From Adiantum capillus-veneris (taxonomy: Eukaryota > Streptophyta > Polypodiopsida > Polypodiales > Pteridaceae): a stretch of 62,000 bases of DNA. Below the pieces are notes generated by a model. That model was not told the origin of the DNA, did not search any database, and saw nothing but the letters and a program-made list of their open reading frames with translations. The DNA lies in contig CM043968.1 of the NCBI GenBank assembly GCA_014529385.2, forward strand, positions 11,117,148 to 11,179,147, given 5' to 3'. Below are positions 1-11,406 of this stretch, one piece after another; position 1 is the first letter of the stretch, and the number at the start of each line of letters is the position of its first letter. The position numbers were made by a program, and so were the translations under genes.

Positions 1-1553
1 GTCATACTGAAGTGCAAGGTTAAGCATATCGCATATCCAATATCGTGTTTTCTTGCTTGTCCATTTAATCATTTCAGCCTTGACACCTTGAAGGTCACCT
101 ACCTTGCTAGTAGCAAGTTTCTCAAGCGTGCGGCATACATCTTCAATGGTAAAGAAGGGAGACATAAACAGAAGGGAGCTACAACACTCCATCTTATCAA
201 CATTGGGTTTCTCATAGAGGTTCTTGCAATGCATATACATATCCTCAAGAGTCAAGTCACCAAAGCTCTCAACGCGCTTGCCTTTTATATTTTGCCAAAA
301 CTTGCCACGTGCATGTGCTTTCTCTTGCGCTAAAAGAAGTTGTTTTTTGACTTCCCACCTTCTCCTCTTCTTTTGAACAAGTGCTTTGAACATTCCAAGT
401 AAACTTTCTTGTCTTTGATTGCATCCAATCTTAGAAAGTGTTTTCGGGCTTGACTACATTCCATGTCAAACCATTTCTTCTTGGTGCTACCCTTCTTAGA
501 CCTTTTGCAAGACGTGTGTTTCACCGAAAAGTATTCCTTTGCACAAGAGAAAATTACTTCTTTGAAAACTTTTCACTTGCACTCTCATGTTAGGCTCTCT
601 TGATGCTCTATCATGCTTAACATTTGGTCCACCATATCAACATATATAAGTGATCGTTTGAAGTCTAGACGTAGGTACAAATGATTCACATCATGATTGA
701 AGGTTACATGCTCGGGCCTTTTACCACACTTGAGGTCAATACATAACATCCTATGATCCGATTCCAGATTCCATTCACCAAGTGTAAAGCTTTGTATGCA
801 TTCTAGAGTGGCTTCCGAGAACAACATATAGTCAATCACGCTATCACCATTGTGCTTTCTACATGTAAAGTCATTGGTGCCTTGCCATAGAGATACACCA
901 TTTGCAATGAGCATTCCGGTACTATTGCACATATGTAGAAGTGACTTTCCATAGTGATCGAGTTCTTTTGCATCATTAGAACGTTGATTATACATGTATG
1001 AATCATCCATTCTTCTTGAGACATGCGGCATGTCGACTTGTTGTGTGTTGTGTTGTAACATATTTGTGCAAGAATTCATGTCTCCAAAAACAATGACTTC
1101 ACCTTGATCCTTGTAACGAGAAATGTCTTCCTCTAGTTCAACAAAGGGCTGATCTCTATCCATATTCAAGCGAGCATAAAGTTTGGAGTCATAGTGAGGA
1201 ATGTAGCAACCAGCCATAAACATGACTTAACCATTTGATGGGCTGATTTTCAACCATAAGTAGCGTTTATACTTATCTTGTTTGACAATGGAAACATCTT
1301 TCAAACCCTTTTTGGTCATACATGCTACATCTCCTTGGCCTCTTCGTTGCTTTACATTTTTGGCCCACATCAAAGAATGCACATCGTATTTGTCAAATCC
1401 AAGAATTCGTTGCGCATCATGCTCCCATGTTTTGACAAGAAGTATCACTTCGGAGTCATTGGTAAGCTCATCAATGCCAATTCCCTCATTCCATGGATAC
1501 CCATTACAATTCCAAAAGCTTATTCGCAAGCGTGAGTTGGTCTCATAGATCAT
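1..1553 (-). pseudogene. LINE ORF2, endonuclease and start of RT region, partial
   Basis: Read on the minus strand, ORF2 starts at 1553 and runs off the left edge. The N-terminal part has the apurinic-endonuclease-like (EEP) signature. FWNCNGYPW lies near the start, then GDMNS, SVIDYMLFS and finally ESDHRML, which are the expected metal-binding and catalytic blocks of a LINE endonuclease in order. After the endonuclease comes WFDMECSQAR (about 450-480), a motif usual in the linker before reverse transcriptase. The RT itself is beyond the window. An in-frame TAA at 1224-1226 and a frame change near 525-585 show it is dead. ORF1 ends only 6 nt upstream, as expected for a two-ORF LINE. The family role is to nick target DNA and prime reverse transcription; this copy is inferred to be inactive. 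Confidence 0.85.
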
Positions 1554-1559
1554 GTGTCC

Positions 1560-2489
1560 CTATTTGTTGGGTGGACTTGCATCCTCCTCAAGTGGCTTTT
1601 CTTCTTGAGATGATACCTTAACCTTCTTGCTTCTTTCCTCATATGCTTTGCGACGTACATTTTGTTGCATAAGAGTGCGATCCTCATATACATTACAACA
1701 CGTTCCTTTGAGGTAGATCCAACCATTGTCAAGGATGATCTTTCTCTTTACCTCATCCGCCATGGTATATACAATAGGTCTTTCTCCCGAGCAAGGGACT
1801 CCTTGTTTTCCAACTTAATGTGCACCATAATCCATGATTCCTGACATGCCAAAGTGTGTAGCAAAAAACTCTTCAATAGAAACCGCAAGAGATTGGGGTG
1901 TTTCCATGCTTTCCTCCTTGATTCCACGAATGACAATGTTCTTTGAGCATTTTTGTCGTTCTTGCAATTCTTGAGTGTCCACATTCTCTACATTCTTTGC
2001 TTGGACAACGGCTTGCGTGATAGGAGATGTAGAAACCACATTATCCTTACATATATCAGCCCATGATTTGGATGCATTTCTCATCTCACATACATCATGT
2101 CGTATTGTATCTATCGTTTCCTCTTTCAATACATGATCACTCTAAACTTTGCTCAAGCGCTCTTTCAATGCATTCATGTCAACAAGAGGGCGTTTACATT
2201 CTTGAACTTCATTCTCAAGATGCATCAAACATGTTGTTTGCATTTCAAGAACCTTCTTGAGGTGCTCATTCTCCACAACGGGAACTCTTAAAGTGCCATT
2301 CTCCATTGCAAGTGGGCGCAACTCTTCACCTTGCTTGTTGATGGTTTCCTGTAACGAGATCAAGTAAGCCATGATCATTGCTTCCGTTGTTGTAGACGAT
2401 GTGGTTGGATTAGCATCCAAATTCCTTGGAGATTTTGCATCATTCTCCATGGCGAGTGTGGTTTTTCCACCCTTGCGATTTTTGTCTGA
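1560..2489 (-). pseudogene. LINE ORF1 (gag-like RNA-binding protein)
   Basis: A reading frame starts with MSDKNRKGG at about 2489. It has a basic, Ser/Thr-rich head, then a helical stretch suited to a coiled coil (LQETINKQ through about 2150). It then has NIVIRGIKEE (about 1920-1945), which resembles the RRM entry of L1-type ORF1 proteins. The C-terminal part (LKGTCCNVYEDRTLMQQ, about 1650-1710) matches the ORF1 C-terminal domain pattern. One in-frame stop (near 2142) and a frame change near 1815 break it. In the family this protein coats LINE RNA to form the RNP. The stop at 1560-1562 precedes the ORF2 start at 1553 by a few bases. Confidence 0.75.
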
Positions 2490-2540
2490 CATTGCCTTCA
2501 AGTCGGCAACAAAAACGAAAAGTTTTGACAGTTTTTTCAG

Positions 2541-2545
<5 letters not shown>

Positions 2546-2629
<84 letters not shown>

Positions 2630-2653
2630 GGGGGGAAAGGAACGAGAAAGAGG

Positions 2654-2712
<59 letters not shown>

Positions 2713-2727
2713 TAGGGATAGATAGAA

Positions 2728-2769
<42 letters not shown>

Positions 2770-2789
2770 GGGGGAGAGGTAGGGAGATA

Positions 2790-2838
<49 letters not shown>

Positions 2839-3000
2839 AAGAGGGAGAGAAACAGATAGAGAGAGAGAGAGAGAGAAAGAGAGAGAGTAAATAGAGAGAG
2901 GGAAAGGGAAAGAGAAAGAGAAAGAGAAAGAGAGAGATAGAGGGAGAGAAAGAGATAGAAAGAGTAGATAGGGATAGATAGAAATAGAGATAGATATATA

Positions 3001-3068
<68 letters not shown>

Positions 3069-3174
3069 AAGAGGGAGAGAAAGATAAAGAGACAGAGAGA
3101 GATAGACGGAGAGAGGAAAAGATGGAGAGAAAGAGAGGGAAAGAGGAAGAGGTAGAGAGAAGGAGAGAGGGAAA

Positions 3175-3252
<78 letters not shown>

Positions 3253-3445
3253 AAGAGGGAGAGAGAGAGGGAGAGAGGGAAAGAGGGTGAGAAAGAGAGA
3301 GAGAGAGAGAGGGGAAAGAGGGAGACAAAGAGATAGAGAGAGACAGAGAGAGAGAGTAAATAGAGAGAGGGAAAGAGAGGAATAGAGAGAGATAGGGAAA
3401 GAGGGAAAGAGGGAAAGATAGGGAGAGAGATATGGAGAGAGGAAG
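2546..3445. repeat. Long (GA)n-rich low-complexity tract
   Basis: Almost pure purine on the plus strand: runs of (GA)n alternate with GGGAAAGA, GATAGATA and GGGAGAGA variants. There are two poly(G) blocks, at about 2619-2635 and 2760-2774. It abuts the 5' end of the minus-strand LINE, with about 55 bp between them. Long Ser/Leu or Arg/Glu reading frames here are only translations of the repeat. Confidence 0.97.
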
Positions 3446-3599
3446 ATTGGGCTCCAAAGGGATACATGAGAAAACAGCACCAAGATTACCTTCAAGGCGA
3501 GGATGCTTTGTTGAACGAAGTGCTTGCTTTACATGGAGGCGCAGACATGACTCTGGGATGGAGCTTTCGCTTTGTAGTTCAACTGCACGACCAAGAAGG
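3446..3599. other. Short unique island between GA tracts
   Basis: About 150 bp of normal-complexity sequence separates two GA tracts. I see no domain or RNA motif in it. Confidence 0.5.
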
Positions 3600-3612
3600 G
3601 GAGAGCAAGAGG

Positions 3613-3690
<78 letters not shown>
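3600..3690. repeat. (GA)n microsatellite
   Basis: Second GA tract, mainly uninterrupted GAGA from about 3623 to 3688. Confidence 0.97.
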
Positions 3691-3982
3691 CAGTGAGAGA
3701 AATAGAATTACTTATTGCATTACATTAGAATTGTAATGTTACGATCAATGGATCACTTAGACGTTGAATCTAGGTGCACCCAACACAAAACGATGGCTAC
3801 ATTTACAACCTTAACATATATATGTGTGTACATATATATTTTTTTATGCATGTAGGGGAGCTTAGCACCCGAAGGTTAGATGCTTCCTCTTGGGTATAGT
3901 CCTTTTTTAATTGTGGCGTTGTGGTCATTGATCCAGTACTCATGCATGGACTACCGCAATGTACCTGTGGTTTTACCACGGT
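3691..3982. other. Unassigned spacer
   Basis: AT-rich spacer with a TATATATGTGTG stretch near 3817. I see no gene, RNA or transposon terminus before the CACTA end at 3983. Confidence 0.4.
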
Positions 3983-4260
3983 CACTACAACACATCTCGC
4001 AAAAATCGACGCAGGTACCGATGAAAAAAAGTTAGTTTTAAAACTAAAAAGCGTTGAAATAGGCCTCGGAAGAGACGCCGGTATCGTAACGTCCGAATGA
4101 GCATCGGTATACTTAACGTCGAAATGATCCTTTAAATACGCGTCAGAATAGACTACAAATAAGGACCGGTATTTCTATAGTATATTCCAACGCTTCTTTA
4201 GAAGTCTATATCGACGCTCATATGGTACTCTATATCGACGACCAAACCTGCAAATTATTT
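3983..4260. repeat. CACTA 3' terminus and subterminal repeats
   Basis: CACTACAACA at 3983 is followed by repeated short motifs (ATCGACG, CATCGGTAT, CGTCG) typical of the subterminal region bound by TNPA-type proteins. The region is clearly related to the mini-element at 13939-14222: both begin CACTACAACA, then share CGCAAAAAT, GCATCGGTATA and CGTCAGAAT/CGTCAATAT-like blocks in the same order. Confidence 0.8.
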
Positions 4261-4399
4261 TTGGGCGAAGAGAGCTGGGAACTAATGCTGCATGTACTGC
4301 AGCAAAAGAAAACAGCCCTCTCTGCCCAAAGGAAGAGTGCACAAGCAACCGCACTCCACCTACAAGCTAGCGCTAAAGAGCGAGTGTATGGCAATTAGC

Positions 4400-4810
4400 A
4401 AAATTGTAAGAATAACATAACCTGTTTGCCAAACCATAACCTGTTACCATAATTAAAACATGAGTCAAAAATTGTAAAACCATAAACATAAGCTGTTTGC
4501 CATACCATAACCATTACCATAACTTGCTTGTCATACCATAACCATAACAACCATACCATCATTGCAAAACCATAACCATAACCATAACCATCACATGATT
4601 GCTATACCATCATAGCAAAACCATAACTATCACATGATTGCTATACCATCATAGCAAAACCATAATCATCACATGATTGCCATACCATCATTGCACAACC
4701 ATAACCATAACCATCACATGATTGCCATACCATCATAGCAAAACCATAATCTTAAGTTGACTATCAAACCTTAACCATAACATTTGTGCCATACCATAAA
4801 CATAAGCACT
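4400..4810. repeat. CCATAA-rich minisatellite inside the CACTA element
   Basis: Irregular tandem array of about 42-54-bp units. Each holds one to three ACCATAA hexamers, then CATCACATGATTGC, ATACCATCAT and GCAAAACC. At least five recognisable units lie between about 4540 and 4750. It is probably non-coding 3' sequence of the transposon. It is not a telomeric array, since the hexamer is CCATAA and is interrupted. Confidence 0.85.
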
Positions 4811-4875
4811 ACAAAACTGTACATATGCAAACAATCACTAAGTGACAGACCCTCATGGTAATGCCTCCCAGTCTC

Positions 4876-5845
4876 CGTACTCTCCCTCCTCCTGCAACAG
4901 CAGCTAGGTCAAAAGGGCCACAAGTCCATGCTTGTACCCATACTTCTCCCCTCGGCGTGTCGGAAGGCGCTTCACGGCAACTTCCTGCAAAATTATGGAT
5001 TAATCATTAGATAAATCTTCAAATAACATATATATTATCAATAATTTAAAGCATACATATAATAGTTACAAACTCATGTCAAAGCATATCATAGCCTCCA
5101 CTCCCAAGATGTGACACTCCAACAGACTCCAAACGTGCTCTGGCTGCATCTCTCTCAGCTGAAATCTCTCACGATTGTCTTGTGTCTCTCGTGCAATCCC
5201 AGCCCACTCCTTTGCGTCCAACCATGCCGGCTTGGGACTGTCATCATTGTACCTGTCTCTTGCCTCTGACCGGCAGTGTGACATTGTGGACTTCGCCACG
5301 CTCAAAATCCAGTTGTTTGAAACTTGATCGTAGCCCTCTACCGGCCTGTACTCTCTCTGAATGGCCTCGACGATGTAATTCTTTCTCTCAAGATCGAGGT
5401 TATCCCAAACCTCCATCAGAGAGTGACCAAATTGAATCATACAGAGTAGTCGAATCCTCTATCGCATGGCCTTTCTGACCCTATCTGCCACAACAGTCTC
5501 ATCCCTGCTCTTGTACACCTTGCTAGGATCATGCTTGTGTGATCCCCAAGGTGTACGTGGTGTGCCAATCGGTGAACTATCTACCGAAGAGAGTGGTGGA
5601 CACTCTCTCGATGGTGTGGACGCATCGGTAGAACCTCTACCACAGCAACCACCACCTCCAAAACGATGCCTACCTCGTCTCGAGGATGAACCACCCGTCG
5701 GTGTAGGGGGTATACGAGTCCTAGGCGTAGGGGGCACACTAGACTGAGGTGTCGGGCCGCTCGGTGTAGGGACCACACTAGTCCCGGGCATAGGGTCGGC
5801 CGTAGTAGGTCTAGAGGGACGTGCTGTCCAAAGGTGTTGTGCCAT
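4876..5845 (-). pseudogene. CACTA second protein (Transposase_24-like), broken
   Basis: The minus-strand frame opens with MAQHLWTARPSR at 5845. The first ~100 residues are Pro/Ser/Thr-rich with a Gly/Cys patch (GGGGCCGRG). The C-terminal half is charged and helical: DNLDLERKNYIVEAI, KSTMSHCRSEARDRY and WLDAKEWAGI, ending near 5066. A stop at about 5456 splits the frame. Downstream, TTTTGCAG at about 4985 looks like a 3' splice site leading to a last exon with EVAVKRLPTRRGEKYGYKHG. The W-L-x-x-x-x-W pattern fits the plant Ptta/En/Spm transposase_24 group, whose members accompany TNP2 in CACTA elements. The family assignment is inference from pattern and position. Confidence 0.6.
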
Positions 5846-6114
5846 CGCGATCTGCTATGGTGTGAACTAAGACAAAAATAAGCCCATCTGCTCGGGTGAC
5901 ATGCCGATCGGAGTGACAGGAAAACTAAAATTAGGAGAGTATGGCTCATCGTCATCGTCCATGGCTAATCATACACAAACAACACCCACAAAATATGTTA
6001 GTTTACGTAAGAAATGCTTAATCAATACAAATAACAAATCAACGAAACTGCTACACAAATGACAATATCTAAATTGTATTATAGACTAATAAAAAGAGCT
6101 TTACAAAAGGGTTC

Positions 6115-9100
6115 CTAGCAAAAGTCATTAGTTAATCTCTCATCCTCTATGAGATCTGATGTACCAAAGATGTCTATCTCAATCTGTACTTCTGTATCTT
6201 CATCGTTGAACTCTACTTCTTCATTGCTCTCTGCATCAGCTTTGGTGTTTGGCACCTCATCTCTAGCTTCAGAAAATTTCTCAATGCTGACATCCACCTC
6301 AAAATCTAAACTTAAAGTTGGAGTCAATCCTGCACTTTGTTCATGAATACCTCTTTGACCTCAACATCCAATCCTTCATACACTTGCTTGCTACGTGGAG
6401 CAACTTGAACGACATAGAGCCAGCAGTGTTTAGACAGATCATTCTCATCATTTTCTATCTATAGTGGATCGTGTATGAACACAACTTGTTCACAATGCTG
6501 CGGAAGTATGAATGTATCCCACACATCTGTCCACACCCGCCTAGAGTTCACTTGAATTAATCCACCCTTGTCTTTACGCACAATTGCATTAGGGCCGCTA
6601 GTAATAACTTTGCACCACTTGACATCAAAGATAAACATATCAAACTTTCTAAAGCTAATCTTCAAATTGTCTTGGATGTAGCCAAAGAATTCAAGCTGGC
6701 TAGTCTCTGTATTCTCATCCCTGGCACTACTCCTACTTTCTTGGATGAAGCTTGCCCTAACACCACTATCGAAAGTGACCCTTTCTTTGTCGATCCGTTG
6801 CAACCTAAAGTGCTTCCCGTGTGACCACAAAGCTCCATATTTGTGATACCACAGCCACAAAATTGAAACAGACTAAAAGTTATTAAAGCAAACTAACCTT
6901 CATGTGGAGCTCAAAAAGGAAGTTGTGAAATATACATGCCAATCGCAACCCATTGACATCTCCTCTTCCTCTTTAGTAATCAACACTCCATTTCTCTTTG
7001 CCTCTGAGAGTGTCGCATCTAACCACCGCCCAGTTGGAAAGTTGGGCAATTTTTGAATATGATCTGGAAAAGGAAGGTTTCTAGTTGCACGGTTGCGCTT
7101 GAATTGAAGGCGATCTGTCAAACGTTGCTACTTTTCCCCTTCATACCTCTCTAGCCACTTTTGCATGATGTCTGAGTTGAGAAGGAAAAATCTCATAACC
7201 TTTTCTCGCATTGTGATATCCATCTTCCTAACGATGCCTTGTCCCTGCGGCTCGTCCCTTGTCACCTCGACGTTGACCTCAGTAGTCCACATTCGAGGCA
7301 TCTCTAGATCAATCAAGACCAAAAATTCACCGATGAGGACAAGAGACTCTTGTACAAGCCATCCTTCGGCCATGCTACCCTCGGGGCGAGCCCTTTGACG
7401 AACAAACCCCTTTAAAGTCTTCATAAATCTCTCCAAGAAGAACATCCACCTGCTATGGACCACCCCAGCAAACTGCAACTTCATCGCTCACATGCACAAG
7501 TACATGCATTTGGATGGTAAGAATGTTTGTTGGAAAGTACTTCTCCACCATGCACACTTCTTCAATAGCATTTAAGCGTGCTGCATCGATGATGTCTTCT
7601 CTTATCTCTTTTGAAATGATCTAGCGTACCAACTCACTAATTTTGTAGATTGTTCTTCTAATGTCATCTGTCAAACAACCCTTTATGGCAATTGGCTAAG
7701 ATGAACTGTAAAAATTTGTGCCAATCGTGGGACTTAAGACCACTGAGATTGTCATCTCTCGTAAAATCCGTTTTCAAACATCACATACACCCTGTGGGAG
7801 TCTTGAATGAAGATATAGTCTTCTTCACTTGTTGCTCTTTTGCACAACTCAGAACCCATGGACCTTTTGGTATAGACCACTTTCCATTGGGTTTAAGTCA
7901 AGGCCACATCTTTGGCATTCGACCCACAGCCTGGATGTCATCTCTTTGGGCCTTGCTCTATCTTTTTCTAGTGATGGTTTTCCAGATGATCTCCCCCACA
8001 TTCTTGAAGATGTGCATTGGGTTGAGCGAATGATTAATCAGCAGGTCACTCTAGTACGGGAGATCATGGAAAGTAGAAAGTCTTTTCATTCTAGGTGGCA
8101 TCCAATCTCCCTTCTCCAGCCACATGTTTTTCCAATCACTCACTTTCAGTGGATGCATGTCATGTTTGCATATGTTTGGTCCACGTAGCTCATGTCCTTC
8201 AGGAAAAAATCTACCATGCTCCTTGTAAACTGTCTTGCTCAAATGCTCAGAGCGGTGGAAGCCAAGTCGAGGACCACATTTCGAACATGCATCATTGCCC
8301 GAGTAACTCAAGCTTGAAACATCACAAAATTAAAATATAAAGCATTGACATAGCCATGAATCACATGTGTATGAGGGTTTTAAAGGCACTTACCTGAGCA
8401 CTCACCAAAGCCTGGCTAATCGTGCATGGTCCACATGAGAATGCCTTGCACATGTGCATTTCGTCTTCCGATTGGTTGGGACATATCAACCACATCGATT
8501 CCTGTGCACAGGATTTGGAGCTCTTCCATAAGTGGTTCCAGATAGACGTTTATGTTCTTTGATTTGTACTTTCCTGGGATCATCAATGACAACAACAGAT
8601 GGCCCTTCTTGATAGTGAGCCATGGTGGAAGATTATAATTAACCAGACAAATAGGCCACGTGCTCCATGACAAAATCCGTAATCTAAATGGGTTTACGCT
8701 GTCCATTGCCAGACCAAAGAAAATACATTGAAGCTCGTTCTTAAATATAGGCTAGCTTTCCTCTACGTGCTTCCATGCATGAGAGTCAGTAAGTACCCGC
8801 ATCACATCATCTGTCGATCTAGTATTTGAGTGCCATGTCATCAAAGTGGCTATGCACTTGCACCTGAACATGCTCTTTATTCTTGGAATGATAGGAAAGT
8901 ATCGAGCAAATGACCTTTGCATGGATAAATTTTCCTTGTGTGTCCTCCCTATACCTGTTTGATCCACAATTGGGACATTGTTTCAGGTTTGCATACTCAT
9001 TGCAAAAAAGTATACAATCATTAGGACATGCATGTATTTTTTGATAATCCAAGCCCAAATTAGTAAGAAGCTTTTTAGCGGCTAGACGGGTAGGGGGCAT

Positions 9101-9172
9101 GTGATGCCCTTCTGGCAAGATTTGCTCATTCATCAACCTGTCGTTACATGAACAAGTCAACCCTTTGATCAC
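6115..9172 (-). pseudogene. TNP2-type CACTA transposase, degenerate
   Basis: Minus-strand blocks follow the TNP2 order. The N-terminal block (about 9172-8819) has NLGLDYQKIHACPNDCILF and a CPNCG zinc motif. Next is the Transposase_21 core (8706-8416), with NPFRLRILSWSTWP, NYNLPPWLTIKKGH, IGRRNAHVQGILMWT. Then comes HGRFFPEGHELRG (about 8200), then LSGLKSHDWHKFLQFIL (about 7730). The DUF4218-like part follows (7640-7350), with RWMFFLERFMK and RARPEGSMAEGWLVQE, then a DUF4216-like part (6860-6459) and an acidic tail (6327-6115). The family protein excises CACTA elements by cutting at the terminal repeats. Many stops and frame changes and some introns separate the blocks, so it cannot be expressed whole. 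Identification to TNP2 is secure; exon limits are not. Confidence 0.9.
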
Positions 9173-9179
9173 TTTATAT

Positions 9180-11154
9180 GAACTATAATTTTCACTTTAC
9201 CATGCTTAGGATAAAATATGTTTACCTGAAAAGCGTTGTGACTGAGGCGTCAAACCAATCATAGACAGACTACAAATTAAGCATTGCCAAAGGTTTTTAT
9301 GTACAATATTTGATTAGTGACAACAATCTCCTTTCCCAACTTGGAGTGTATCCACTCAATACTCCCAACAGGTGAGGGTCTATGCTCAGGTGGTCTAAAC
9401 TCGGGGTACCCTATAGCATAATGATACCAAGCTCGGAATGTATTAGGTATAATAAAATCCATAGACATCAACCTTTTCTTCTCTTACCCATTATGTGTGG
9501 TAGTGACAAGCCTTTGCACTTCCACTTCCACCATAAGGCGGGAGAGTATATCCGCCCATATCTCTTGAGTTAAGATGTCATTCATCTACACACACACCTC
9601 ATCACTCAAGTTAGTTAGAATGATAAAACAAAAACTCAAAGTCAAATATTATATTTTCAAAACAATATGTGTTACATCAAAATCAAATTTTTATAACCGT
9701 AGAAGACCAAAAAAGTACATAGTGTTTCTAGGGAGATACATAAATACGAAAGGGTCCTATGAACCAATTCTTGGTTCCTACAACCGAGGTCCTACCCCTA
9801 TATTTGTTCACATCTCGAGTATCAAAGTTTAGCACTTTAACTTGTGCATCACGTCTTCCTTTTTGTACCATTCATCTCCTCATGATATATCCGTGGGTGG
9901 TAATCCATTAAAGCAGTTTACATGAGCATGTCGTTCATTTACATCACCTCTGTAGAAATATCTACTCGAGTCACTGCTTTGGTTGTGATTGGGCAAAGTC
10001 ACTAATGCACCTGGGCTTCTCATAGTCATCAAAGGTAATGGTGACATTGTGAGGGTTGTATTTGAGAATAGGTCCATAGACTCTATTGAACCAATCCTGG
10101 GGTATATAATAGAATTGCTTGCCGCCATTTGATTTCTTCCATACTCTCAATTATGATCTTCTCACAAAAGCCGTATCTTTGGTTTAGCATAAGGGCCTTA
10201 TTACTAATTATGAGTTCTCGACTTGGTGTGTCAAAAAGAGAACATAGGTTAAGGTAAAGAACATATCCTTGCACTTTAACATCGCCTTCTTGGATCTTTT
10301 CCATTACCCAAAGCTGTGGGTTGTTCATAACCTATCAGGAACTTGTCTTCAATGTTCAGATTGAGCTTCAACGTATAACTCCCATGCTATGTAAGTGTTC
10401 GGTACAAGGTAGTCTCTAGTCCCCTTTGAAACTTGAACCACTTCAATTCCCCAATGGAGAGAGACTGAATCCAACCGCATAATTGAAAAAGACTCGTTGT
10501 GCAAAGTCATTCGGGAGTTCATCTAGACAATTAAGAAGATCCATCTAAAAACATGACACGCAGAGAGAAAACTTAGCTCACAAGCGATCCAAAACTGAGT
10601 CTATGCTTCGTACATTCATCAAAATTTGATTTTTATGACTTCATTACAATATTATGGGTGTCTCGTAGCTAATTGTTTAAATATTCTTTTAACTTTCATG
10701 ACAGGGTATTCTCCCAGAACTCCCATGCGACAACGTGGTCTGTAGTTATCTTCTGGATTTTCTTTTCCTATGACAACTGCAAGAGCTTCAAACTTCTTAG
10801 TAACTTTGGCAATCCTTAACATTTGGGAGTGCATCGCCAAGTAGTAGAATATGTCTTCTAGGCCTAACCATATTCTGAGTTGAAGTAGCATGAGGTTGGC
10901 AAACGAATCTCTTGGACTGTCATCAATGTAGATAAAGAATTAATGGAAGGCTTTTTGGTGACGGGTAAGGTAACTATAGTCAAAACTCTTCCAACAAGTT
11001 GTGCTTCCCAGCATGTCAAAGACTTTGGTCCCGATTTCTAAGTAAAAGAGTTCTCATTCATTCCTAGACAATCGTGTCACCATATTGTTGAACACTATGG
11101 CCAAAACCTCAATCCCCTGGCTAAAGCATTCAAACATCACTCTGTGAGCCATTT
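9180..11154 (-). pseudogene. Unidentified multi-block minus-strand coding relic
   Basis: Four blocks look coding but carry no domain I recognise. Block one (11154-10670) starts MAHRVMFECF, includes YIDDSPRDSFANLMLLQL and ends IFKQLATRHP, with two in-frame stops. Block two (about 10545-10330) starts MDLLNCLDELPNDFAQR and continues in shifting frames to NIEDKFLIGYEQP. Block three (10328-9880) has KVQGYVLYLNLCSLFDTPSR and then, in another frame, QFYYIPQDWFNRVYGP. Block four (9580-9277) has ILTQEIWADILSRLMVEVEV and PNTFRAWYHYAIGYPEF. The gaps may be introns or insertions. Its start lies about 240 bp downstream (minus strand) of the primer-binding site at 11393-11404. It could be an unusual gag, a gene captured by the retroelement, or an integrated viral gene. 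No gag, zinc-knuckle or transposase motif is visible. Confidence 0.4.
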
Positions 11155-11392
11155 GTTACTACAAAACAAACATTCAAAGAAGTTACAATGTCGTTGTTGA
11201 ACACTTCAACCACTTCACCACAACTCAACCAAACACTTACACTCAAGAAGAAAAGTCAAACAAGTACCACCAACCAATGTCACTTATAGATGCATCATGA
11301 ATACAATATCCTTTTTCAAATAGCATGCATGAATGCCTGCACGATGCAGACTAGTATCAGGCTTAAGGCTATCTCCATAACCTTAAGCATAG

Positions 11393-11404
11393 GCTTTGAT
11401 ACCA
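11393..11404 (-). promoter_or_regulatory. Primer-binding site (Met-tRNA type, one mismatch)
   Basis: On the minus strand TGGTATCAAAGC follows two bases after an LTR terminus ending TCTCA (11407). It differs by one base from the TGGTATCAGAGC sites elsewhere in this window. This orients the adjacent LTR as a minus-strand 5' LTR. Confidence 0.7.
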
Positions 11405-11406
11405 GG

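Larger units (their letters stand above)
3983..9172 (-). mobile_element. CACTA (En/Spm) DNA transposon, decayed, 5' end not found
   Basis: The plus-strand left boundary begins CACTACAACA, the usual CACTA terminus, followed by about 270 bp of subterminal sequence rich in CGACG/ATCGG motifs. Inside, on the minus strand, lie a TNP2 transposase (6115-9172) and a second transposon protein (4876-5845). This is the normal two-gene arrangement of plant En/Spm elements. No matching TGTTGTAGTG end is visible just upstream of TNP2. The nearest one, at 14213, closes a separate mini-element. The 5' part has therefore been lost or replaced, probably by the material at 9.2-13 kb. Stops and frameshifts throughout indicate an old, non-autonomous copy. 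Confidence 0.85.

Noticed and set aside
2142-3495. Long Ser/Leu-rich and Arg/Glu-rich open frames
   Set aside because: They are translations of (GA)n/(CT)n repeats in every frame. Only the LINE ORF1 tail below 2489 is real coding sequence.
4400-4810. Telomere or interstitial telomeric repeat
   Set aside because: The hexamer is CCATAA, not CCCTAAA, and it is interrupted by longer unit sequence.
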